64,000 nucleotides of DNA. Origin: Prevotella sp. (GTDB taxonomy: Bacteria; Bacteroidota; Bacteroidia; Bacteroidales; Bacteroidaceae). Position numbers and translations under genes: made by a program. Below are positions 32,965-40,142 of this stretch, in pieces. A model generated the notes under the pieces. The model did not search any database and was not told where the DNA came from. It was given only the letters and a program-made list of their open reading frames with translations. Where the stretch lies: assembly GCA_017428055.1 (NCBI GenBank), contig JAFRRN010000032.1, forward strand, positions 40,087 to 104,086, in the 5' to 3' direction. Within the stretch, counting starts at the first letter, position 1, and each line of letters starts with the position of its first letter.

Positions 32965-34673
32965 CTATTCAACACTTTCATGGACTTGCCGTCCGATTTC
33001 ACAATGTTCAATCCCTTTGTCGGTCGGCTCACACGCTGGCCATTCGGCAGATAGTATTCCTCTCCATCATTCCCTACATTCGCAAGATGAGGACCGATGC
33101 CCGTCTCCTCTTCGGTCAATTCCACAATGTTGCCAAACTGGTTCCACGGCGAAGCGTCCCTGTACCTGTAAACCAAGTTGGCAGGCACATGGAGTGTGGC
33201 TTCGTCAAGATATGCGCACCACAAGAACGCATAATCGTTCGCTGTAGGTACTCTCTCCGCATAGCAATAGACATCCCTCAAGTTCGGACAACCAAAGGCT
33301 TGCTCACGTATATACTTGATGCCTGTTCCCATGATTACGGTGGCAAGGTTTGTACATCCTCCAAAGGCATCTTCTTCAATGGTGGTCAAACTATTGGGTA
33401 GTGTCACGGTAGTAAGGCTATCACAACCATTGAATGTCAATTCGCCAATCACAGTCAATCCTTCGGGAAAGGTGGTACCCCGACATCCACTTACCATCCT
33501 ATTTCTTGCTGTCTCGATGATGGCATTGCATTGATTTCGTGAATCATACATAGGATTTCCCTCTTCCACCTCCATGACGGCAAGTGAATCACAACTACCA
33601 AATGCCGACATTCCAATAGAAGTCACACCTCTGGGAATGGTAACGGCGGTAAGGTTAGGATTACTAAAGAACGCCCACTCACCGATTTGGGTCAAACTGT
33701 TAGGAAAAACCAATGAAGAGAATTCGCAATATATGAAAGCTTCATCGCCTATCGATTTCACACTCTCGGGTAGGATCAATGTCCCAGAGATGCCACTTGA
33801 TTTAAAAGCACTATTCCCAATGGTCTCTACGCCATACGGTATAACGGTAGCCGTACATCCACAAATGAGTTCATTGGCGGAAGTCTTGATAATGGCATTG
33901 CAATTATTACGGGAGTCATATTCAGGATTGCCACTTTCCACAACAATCGAGGTAAGCCCTGTACAACCGCAAAAAGCCGATGTGCCAATACTCGTCACGC
34001 TCTTGGGTATCAAGATTGAGGCTATTCCATCACAAGCAAAAAACGCCTCTTGGCCGATGGAAGTCACGCTTTCCGGAATGGTCACGGAGATGAAACCCGT
34101 ACACATGGCAAAGGCCATGTCCCCAATAGATGTCACACCATCGGGAATATTCACGGAAAGCAGCTCCGTACAGTAAATAAAGGCACGTTCCCCAATGGAT
34201 GTCACCCCATCGGGAATGTTCACGGACTTTAGCTTGGCACACCATGCGAATGTCTCGTCATTGATGACCTTCACGCCGTCGGGGATGTTCACGGAAACCA
34301 AGTTCTCACAACCCGAAAACGCCCGCTTGCCAATGGTGGTCACACTCTCGGGGATAACGACGGATGTAAGGCCCGTACATTCCCTGAATGCCGACAGGGC
34401 GATAGATGTGACGGTGTTGGGAATGGAGACGGATGTCAGCTCCTCGCATTGCAGAAACGCGCTGCTGCCGATGGATGTCACGGTGTACGTGGCATTGTTG
34501 TAAGTGAACTGGCTTGGGATGACGACATCTCCGGCGTATTTGACGGAGCCTGCCGCCACCGCCGCCGTCTTCTTCGACAAGTTCAACGTGTAATAGAAGC
34601 CATCGACCTCGACGGCACTTGCCAACATAGGTAGCAAGAAAAGAAACATTGAAAGGTAAAATTTGCGTGTCAT
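32961..34673 (-). CDS. BspA-like leucine-rich-repeat (LRR_5) surface protein
   Basis: This is a 570-residue exported protein with a signal peptide (MTRKFYLSMFLFLLPMLASA). Residues about 60-500 are tandem repeats of about 23 residues of the Treponema pallidum/BspA type (TSVTIPESVTSIGQEAFFAC). Two longer variant units carry EGNPMYDSRNQCNAI-type inserts. The C-terminus (YYLPNGQRVSRPTKGLNIVK) is a sorting-like domain. Such proteins mediate adhesion to host proteins or other bacteria. It probably anchors at the surface. Confidence 0.9.
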   Translation of the reverse strand: MTRKFYLSMFLFLLPMLASAVEVDGFYYTLNLSKKTAAVAAGSVKYAGDVVIPSQFTYNNATYTVTSIGSSAFLQCEELTSVSIPNTVTSIALSAFRECTGLTSVVIPESVTTIGKRAFSGCENLVSVNIPDGVKVINDETFAWCAKLKSVNIPDGVTSIGERAFIYCTELLSVNIPDGVTSIGDMAFAMCTGFISVTIPESVTSIGQEAFFACDGIASILIPKSVTSIGTSAFCGCTGLTSIVVESGNPEYDSRNNCNAIIKTSANELICGCTATVIPYGVETIGNSAFKSSGISGTLILPESVKSIGDEAFIYCEFSSLVFPNSLTQIGEWAFFSNPNLTAVTIPRGVTSIGMSAFGSCDSLAVMEVEEGNPMYDSRNQCNAIIETARNRMVSGCRGTTFPEGLTVIGELTFNGCDSLTTVTLPNSLTTIEEDAFGGCTNLATVIMGTGIKYIREQAFGCPNLRDVYCYAERVPTANDYAFLWCAYLDEATLHVPANLVYRYRDASPWNQFGNIVELTEEETGIGPHLANVGNDGEEYYLPNGQRVSRPTKGLNIVKSDGKSMKVLNR

Positions 34674-34712
34674 ACAATCATTATTTAGTTGTTATCATTA
34701 TATCTTCCGTCT

Positions 34713-35798
34713 TCAGAACCTCGCCCCCACGCCGAAATTGACATACCAGTCGGTCAACGTGCCGTTGGTGTCGTTGCGGTCGAAGTGAAACCTCCCCCAC
34801 TGCCCCCTTGCCGTGGCAAACCAGTGCTTGCGGTTGTAGACCAGCGTCATCCAGCCCCCGATGTTGACCATCAGCTTGCTATGGCTGTTCTCGATGCCCT
34901 GGAGGTCGATGGCGAAGGCATCGTCGTCGTCGAACACATAATCATACTTCCACATCTTCAAGCGGTCTACGATGGCGACGGTGGGCATGAACATGGCGTT
35001 GATGAGCCAATGGCGCGCCGGCACGAAGTTGTAGGCATAGCCCGCCCCCACGTTGACCTGGTGCACCTTGATGCGCCCCACATCGTTCATCAGCATGACG
35101 AACACCGCGTTCATGTTCTCGGCATAGTCGATGTCGGTCTCCATCCACGACGCCCCCACGATCAACGACCCCGCCGACCGCACCTGTATCGTTGACTGGT
35201 CGTAGCCCGCGGTGTTGGAGAAATGCTTGCCGTTAAACATATAATACCCCTCCAGCAGGAGCGACCTGACCTTGATGGGGTCGTCGAGTTCTATATGGTC
35301 GCGGTCGGTCAGAAAAGAGCCTCTCTCGGGATAGGACGCCTGAAACCGCGCCTCGGTGTCGTTGGTATGGAACCGCCGCAGGCGGAAATTGACGTTGTAG
35401 TTGCTCCCTCCCATCCCTATCGTGAAGTTGGAGCCTTTCTGCTTGCCCACGGTATAGAGGTAGCCAAGGCCATAGCCTCGGTAGCCCGCCCATACGCCAA
35501 ACGACATGCCCATGCCCGCTCCCGCTCCGAAGTCCCACGAGATGGAACTGCTCTCGTCCTTATGCACCGACGCCACGTCAAACGTCATCTCGTTGATATT
35601 GCTGCGTGCCATCACCTGCCACGGCTCATCGGGCACCCTTATATACGTGCTGTCTATGCCCCGGACGGTGGCGGAGTCGATCCATTCACCCACCTTCTTG
35701 ACGAACCTGCCCATCCCATTCCCCGCCCATCCACATAGTGGGGCAAGGATGAGGAGAGCCAAAGGAAGGGTTTTCCTCAAGCCCAAGCAAATGCCCAT
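34713..35798 (-). CDS. DUF4421 outer-membrane beta-barrel protein
   Basis: This is a 361-residue protein. I start at 35798 (signal peptide MGICLGLRKTLPLALLILAP...) because a full promoter lies at 35839-35869, putting transcription start on the next upstream ATG (35834). A much longer open frame through the 22-nt array up to 36134 is not coding. The mature protein opens with GRFVKKVGEWIDSATVRGID, TYIRVPDEPWQVMA, the DUF4421 signature. It continues as alternating beta strands and ends WYVNFGVGARF with a terminal Phe, as in outer-membrane barrels. The function of DUF4421 is unknown. Confidence 0.82.
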   Translation of the reverse strand: MGICLGLRKTLPLALLILAPLCGWAGNGMGRFVKKVGEWIDSATVRGIDSTYIRVPDEPWQVMARSNINEMTFDVASVHKDESSSISWDFGAGAGMGMSFGVWAGYRGYGLGYLYTVGKQKGSNFTIGMGGSNYNVNFRLRRFHTNDTEARFQASYPERGSFLTDRDHIELDDPIKVRSLLLEGYYMFNGKHFSNTAGYDQSTIQVRSAGSLIVGASWMETDIDYAENMNAVFVMLMNDVGRIKVHQVNVGAGYAYNFVPARHWLINAMFMPTVAIVDRLKMWKYDYVFDDDDAFAIDLQGIENSHSKLMVNIGGWMTLVYNRKHWFATARGQWGRFHFDRNDTNGTLTDWYVNFGVGARF

Positions 35799-35838
35799 GA
35801 TAGGTTTCTCCACGACAAGTCTACCTTTTGACATGTTG

Positions 35839-35869
35839 CAAAAGTATAAAAATAAAATGAAACGGCAAA
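35839..35869 (-). promoter_or_regulatory. Promoter of the DUF4421 gene
   Basis: On the minus strand, TTTG (35869-35866), 19 bases, TACTTTTG (35846-35839). This is a full consensus match. Confidence 0.75.
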
Positions 35870-35933
35870 ACGAACAGCCATAAAAGCCGTGAAAACAAGG
35901 ATAACCATGGCGGGGAGGCATTATCGGGACATT

Positions 35934-36082
35934 GTTCACGTTTTGTACATGTGCCATAAACAATTTGTACATGCACCATAAACAGTTTGTACAAGCACCA
36001 TAAACAATTTGTATATGCGCCATAAACAATTTGTACATGCACCATGTATTTTTAGTGTACGGGGCATGTACAAAAAGCATAC
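35934..36082. repeat. Array D: seven 22-nt units (17-nt core plus 5-nt spacer)
   Basis: Cores start at 35934, 35956, 35978, 36000, 36022, 36044 and 36066. The four central ones are near-identical (ATAAACAATTTGTACAT type) with spacers GCACC, GCACC, GCGCC and GCACC. The outer three are degenerate but keep the exact 17+5 spacing (spacers GTGCC, GGGGC). Central cores are 7-3-7 near-palindromes (5 of 7 pairs). It lies between the ompA terminator and the DUF4421 promoter and does not encode protein. Confidence 0.88.
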
Positions 36083-36115
36083 GGTGTCTTTGCCGCCGCT
36101 CACACATATATATAA

Positions 36116-36167
36116 AAGGAGTCCAGGCAACCATTCCCTTCCAAGAAGGGCGATGCCTGGACTCCTT
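36116..36167 (-). terminator. Terminator of the OmpA gene, nested hairpin
   Basis: A perfect 14-bp outer stem (AAGGAGTCCAGGCA / TGCCTGGACTCCTT) encloses a smaller CCCTT/AAGGG hairpin. On the minus strand it is followed by TTTATATATA. Confidence 0.85.
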
Positions 36168-36199
36168 AAACAGTCTTTACCCCTAAGCTCTGCTACACA

Positions 36200-37060
36200 T
36201 TATTCCTCCGGGGCCTTATCTATCAGGTCCATAAACTGGTCGAGCTTTGGCGTGATGATAATCTGTGTGCGGCGGTTACGTTGCTTGCCCACCTCGGTGT
36301 TGTTGTCGGCAATGGGATTGTACTCACCACGTCCGCCTGCCGTGAGGCGCTTCGGGTCCACGCCATAGCGGTTTTGCAGGTACTGCACCACGGATGATGC
36401 GCGGAGGCAAGAGAGGTCCCAGTTGTTGCGGATGTTCTCTCGCTTGATGGGTACGTCGTCAGTGTTTCCCTCAATCAGCACGTCATAGTCTTTGTAGTCC
36501 ATGATGATCTTGGCGATTTTGGAAAGTGTCTCCTCGGCGCGGTCATTGATTTCATACGAACCGCTGCGGTAGAGCATGTTGTCCGCCAATGAGATGTACA
36601 CCACCCCTTTCAGCACCTGCACGTCCACTTCCTTCAGTTCCTCCTTGCTCAATGAGCGGGTGAGGTTATTCGTAAGTACCATATTCAGGGAGTCGGACTT
36701 CGACTTCACCTCGACAAGGTGGCGGATGTACTGGTTAGATTCATTGATCTGGTCCACAAGTTTCTCAATGCTGACGTTGTTCTGCGTGGTGTTGGTCAGA
36801 CTCTTGTCGAGCGACTTCTGCAAGGCGGCATAGTCTTTCTTTTGTTCTTGCAACTGTTCACGGGCGAGAGCCAGTTGGTCTTCCAGCGACGACACACGCT
36901 CCTGTGAGGCGGCAAGCTGTTCCTTGGCACTCTGATAGTTGGTTTGCAACTGCCTGTTCTCCGTCTGGCAGTTCACCAAATCCTTCTTGCTTGCGCAACT
37001 TGCCATCAACAAACATGCCGTGATGGCAGCAATAAACATGGTTGATTTTCTCATAATCAT
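36200..37060 (-). CDS. OmpA-family peptidoglycan-binding lipoprotein
   Basis: This is a 286-residue protein. The lipobox LLMASC follows a short signal, so mature protein starts at Cys about 22. Residues 25-125 form a coiled coil (SAKEQLAASQERVSSLEDQL). The C-terminal OmpA domain (VLIEGNTDDVPIKRENIRNN, WDLSCLRASSVVQYL, the GGRGEYNP and RNRRTQIIITP motifs) binds meso-diaminopimelate or related peptidoglycan. It probably tethers the outer membrane to the wall. ATGs at 37060 and 37054 are both possible. It is monocistronic, with a -7 box at 37104-37097. Confidence 0.92.
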   Translation of the reverse strand: MIMRKSTMFIAAITACLLMASCASKKDLVNCQTENRQLQTNYQSAKEQLAASQERVSSLEDQLALAREQLQEQKKDYAALQKSLDKSLTNTTQNNVSIEKLVDQINESNQYIRHLVEVKSKSDSLNMVLTNNLTRSLSKEELKEVDVQVLKGVVYISLADNMLYRSGSYEINDRAEETLSKIAKIIMDYKDYDVLIEGNTDDVPIKRENIRNNWDLSCLRASSVVQYLQNRYGVDPKRLTAGGRGEYNPIADNNTEVGKQRNRRTQIIITPKLDQFMDLIDKAPEE

Positions 37061-37096
37061 TTACGTTATAATGTTATTTTGTTATTTATCACCGGC

Positions 37097-37104
37097 CAAA
37101 ATTA
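37097..37104 (-). promoter_or_regulatory. Promoter -7 box for the OmpA gene
   Basis: The minus strand reads TAATTTTG, 37 bases before the ATG at 37060. Confidence 0.55.
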
Positions 37105-37268
37105 AGCCTTATTTTTCATATTTGACGGTTTTAGGCTGAAAAAGTCAATTGAATTTGCGTTTTTTAGGTATTTGCGCAGGGTGTTTTTAGGTTTTTAATA
37201 AATACGGCATTTTATCCCAACGAATGAAAATATACTGGGAAAAATATCACTATGTCAGAGAAAATGAT

Positions 37269-37276
37269 TACTTTTG
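37269..37276 (+). promoter_or_regulatory. Promoter -7 box for the porin-symporter operon
   Basis: TACTTTTG lies 50 bases before the porin ATG. Confidence 0.6.
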
Positions 37277-37326
37277 CAACGTTTTGACAATAATTTCATT
37301 TTTTTATAATCAAACATCAAACAAAA

Positions 37327-38412
37327 ATGAAGAAACAATTACAAGTAGCGACGTTGGCCCTGCTGATGGCTGTATTCAGCAGCACGGCGGCCATGGGGCA
37401 ACAAAAAAGTGACACAGACATCGACTGGATGAAAGAACTCACCAGCCGTATCACGCTCAACGGCTATGCCCAAGGCGGCTATTCCTGGCAAGACGCCAAC
37501 GGGAAACAGAGAAACGACTTTAACCTTAAACGTACACTATTATGGGCCAAGGCCCGCATCACCGACCGCTGGTCATTCCTTTTCATGCATGACTTCTCCA
37601 GTGTGGTGCAAGAATTTTACACTGATTACCGTCTCTCCAACGACAATGCGCTGACCATCCGTGTCGGACAGTTCAAAAATTCCTATTCATTGGAAAACCC
37701 ATTGTCGCCAGTAGTCCTGGAACTCATCGACATCTGCTCGCAACCCGTGACCTACCTGTCAGGGTGTGGGAGCGACCCCAAGCATGGCCTCAACTATGGT
37801 CGTGATATGGGAGCGATGATTTACGGGGAGCTGTTCAACGACTTCCTACATTACGAACTGGCAGTGATGAACGGTCAAGGCGTGAACCGCCGCGACGGGA
37901 ACAACAAGAAAGACCTCATCGCCAAAATCGATATCCGCCCCATCGACGGCCTGCGCCTCGTGGCATCGGGGCAGAAAGGCTACGGCCATGCCATCGGCAC
38001 GGCAGCATGGAACCCCGACATCCTGGAGGGAGACGACTATACACGCGACCGCTACAGCGTAGGAGCGGAATACAAGGTGGGCAGCTACGCCCCCGGCAAA
38101 TACAAGGAGGCACGCCCCATCAGCATCCGCGCCGAGTGGCTCGGCGGCAAGGACGGCACGGTGGGCAGCCGTGGCGGCTACGTTACGGCGGCTATCCCCT
38201 TGACGAGTGGCATCGACTTGGTGGCAAGTGGTGACACTTTCGACCGCAACACGAAGATGGATGGTTGGGACCAGACCAACATCACCATCGGCTTGCAATA
38301 CTGGTATTACAAGAAATGCCGCCTTCAGTTGCAATACACCCGTTGCCTTTGCGGCGACATGATAGGGAAAGACTATAACTGGATTCAGTCACAAATACAA
38401 GTTGCATTTTGA
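37327..38412 (+). CDS. Phosphate-selective porin O/P-like outer-membrane porin
   Basis: This is a 361-residue outer-membrane beta-barrel with a signal peptide (MKKQLQVATLALLMAVFSSTAAMGQ). Features of the OprO/OprP-like family include ITLNGYAQGGYSWQD, RVGQFKNSYSLENPLSP, the GRDMGAMIYGELF strand and a terminal Phe in SQIQVAF. Specificity for phosphate cannot be deduced. A Na+/solute symporter gene starts 18 bases downstream, so the pair probably moves one solute across both membranes. Which solute is unknown. Confidence 0.85.
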   Translation: MKKQLQVATLALLMAVFSSTAAMGQQKSDTDIDWMKELTSRITLNGYAQGGYSWQDANGKQRNDFNLKRTLLWAKARITDRWSFLFMHDFSSVVQEFYTDYRLSNDNALTIRVGQFKNSYSLENPLSPVVLELIDICSQPVTYLSGCGSDPKHGLNYGRDMGAMIYGELFNDFLHYELAVMNGQGVNRRDGNNKKDLIAKIDIRPIDGLRLVASGQKGYGHAIGTAAWNPDILEGDDYTRDRYSVGAEYKVGSYAPGKYKEARPISIRAEWLGGKDGTVGSRGGYVTAAIPLTSGIDLVASGDTFDRNTKMDGWDQTNITIGLQYWYYKKCRLQLQYTRCLCGDMIGKDYNWIQSQIQVAF

Positions 38413-38430
38413 TAAAGGAGTAGACAGAAT

Positions 38431-39957
38431 ATGGTAATAAAAGTTCTCTTGACCATCATCTTCCTGGTCGTCATGGTAGGCGTGGGACTATACTCGCGCA
38501 AGCAAGCCAACAGCGTGGACGGGTTCGTGTTAGGCGGGCGCGCAGTGGGTCCGTGGCTCACGGCATTCGCCTTTGGCACAAGTTACTTCTCGGCAGTGGT
38601 CTTTGTGGGCTACGCCGGGCAATTCGGTTGGAAATATGGCCTGTCGTCCACTTGGATTGGCGTGGGCAATGCCGTCATCGGCTCTCTCTTGGCATGGATC
38701 ATATTGGGAAGGCGCACCAAACTGATGACCCAACACATAGACAGCCGGACTATGCCCGACTTCTTCGGCACACGCTATGCCGACCAAGGTCTGCGCGTGG
38801 TAGCCTCCATCATCGCCTTCGTGTTCCTCATCCCCTACACGGCAGGTGTATACAAAGGCATCTCCACCCTCTTCGAGATGGGTTTCGGCATCCCTTACGA
38901 GTATTGCGTGGTCATCATGGCGATACTGACTGCCGTGTATGTCATCCTCGGAGGGTACAAGGCGACGGCAATGAACGACTTTATCCAGGGCATCATCATG
39001 CTGTTCGGCATCGTGACGGTGATAGCTGCCGTACTCAACTCACAGGGCGGATTGGCAACGGCCATAGAGAAGATGGCGGCGCTGCCCAGCGACACAGACC
39101 CCACGGTGAATGGTGGCTTCGCCTCATGGTTTGGTCCAGACCCTTGGAACCTATTGGGTGTTGTCATCCTCACCTCTCTCGGCACGTGGGGATTGCCGCA
39201 GATGGTGGGTAAGTTTTATTCCATCACCGATGAGAAGGCGATACACCGCGGCACCGTCATATCCACCATCTTCGCGTTCATCGTGGCGGGCGGATGCTAT
39301 TTCCTCGGCGGCTTCGGTCGTCTCTTCGGTATGCCGCCCATCCTGCCCAATGGCCGCCTGGCTTTCGACAGCATCGTGCCATCGATGCTGGTGACACTGC
39401 CCGACTTCATCATCGCCCTCGTGGTGCTGCTGGTATTGTCGGCCTCCATGTCTACGCTGGCATCGTTGGTGTTGACATCTTCATCCACCATGACGCTCGA
39501 CCTCATCTATCGCGATAAGAAATCTGAGCCAGGAGAGGTGGAGGAAGGCAGCATCGACGACATCGTGGCGGAGAAGATTGAACGTCGCGAGGTAGTGGTG
39601 ATGCGCGTGCTCATCGTGTTCTTCATCGTCATCTCGCTCCTGATTGCCTTGAATCCCCCAACATTCATCGCCCAGCTCATGGGCATCTCGTGGGGGGCTT
39701 TGGCGGGCGCGTTCCTCGCACCGTTCATGTTGGGTCTCTATTGGCGCAACGCCACCACCGCCTCCGTATGGGCTTGCTTCACTTGGGGCGTGGGCCTCAC
39801 GGTGGTCAACATGGTTTTGGGCAACCCCATCAACCCCATCAACTGCGGTGCCATCGCCATGGTAGGCGGTTTCGTGGTGGTATGGCTCTTCAGCCTCTTC
39901 ACCAAGAAGATGCCGGAAGAAGACGTGGAAAGAATCTTTGAGTGCTACTCCAAATAG
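38431..39957 (+). CDS. Sodium:solute symporter (SSS family)
   Basis: This is a 508-residue inner-membrane transporter with about 13 hydrophobic segments. The SSS signature region is present (GGYKATAMNDFIQGIIMLFG), as are the N-terminal FVLGGRAVGPWLTAFAFGTSYFSAV and the later SASMSTLASLVLTSSSTMTLD. Members co-transport Na+ with sugars, amino acids, carboxylates or nucleosides; the substrate is not evident here. It is co-transcribed with the porin and followed by a perfect 17-bp terminator. Confidence 0.93.
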   Translation: MVIKVLLTIIFLVVMVGVGLYSRKQANSVDGFVLGGRAVGPWLTAFAFGTSYFSAVVFVGYAGQFGWKYGLSSTWIGVGNAVIGSLLAWIILGRRTKLMTQHIDSRTMPDFFGTRYADQGLRVVASIIAFVFLIPYTAGVYKGISTLFEMGFGIPYEYCVVIMAILTAVYVILGGYKATAMNDFIQGIIMLFGIVTVIAAVLNSQGGLATAIEKMAALPSDTDPTVNGGFASWFGPDPWNLLGVVILTSLGTWGLPQMVGKFYSITDEKAIHRGTVISTIFAFIVAGGCYFLGGFGRLFGMPPILPNGRLAFDSIVPSMLVTLPDFIIALVVLLVLSASMSTLASLVLTSSSTMTLDLIYRDKKSEPGEVEEGSIDDIVAEKIERREVVVMRVLIVFFIVISLLIALNPPTFIAQLMGISWGALAGAFLAPFMLGLYWRNATTASVWACFTWGVGLTVVNMVLGNPINPINCGAIAMVGGFVVVWLFSLFTKKMPEEDVERIFECYSK

Positions 39958-40016
39958 CCTTTGGTCGGCTATTTACCGCCATTTGGATTCGTATACCTTT
40001 TTATTCGTGTATAAGG

Positions 40017-40066
40017 AATTGCGATGCCTACCACAAGTTTTTTGGTAGGCATCGCAATTGTTTTTT
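40017..40066 (+). terminator. Terminator of the porin-symporter operon
   Basis: A perfect 17-bp stem (AATTGCGATGCCTACCA / TGGTAGGCATCGCAATT), loop of 9 bases, then GTTTTTT. Confidence 0.95.
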
Positions 40067-40111
40067 CTCAAAATATATCTATAATGATTTCCTTATCTGA
40101 AAAAATAATTG

Positions 40112-40119
40112 TAGTTTTG
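40112..40119 (+). promoter_or_regulatory. nrdJ promoter -7 box
   Basis: TAGTTTTG matches TAnnTTTG. Transcription would start near 40126, which leaves no room for a cobalamin riboswitch in the leader. Confidence 0.6.
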
Positions 40120-40142
40120 CAAAGCGAATCATGATAAAAGCA

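Noticed and set aside
35934-36082. CRISPR array
   Set aside because: The spacers are constant 5-mers rather than unique spacers of about 30 nt, the repeats are 17 nt, and no cas gene is nearby.
35799-36134. Open frame extending the DUF4421 gene upstream through Cys/Tyr-rich repeats (VYGACTNCLW type)
   Set aside because: It is a translation of the 22-nt array D. A full promoter at 35839-35869 lies inside it, and a good signal peptide starts at 35798.
40066-40142. Cobalamin riboswitch upstream of nrdJ
   Set aside because: The promoter -7 box at 40112 leaves almost no leader, and the preceding hairpin is the symporter terminator.
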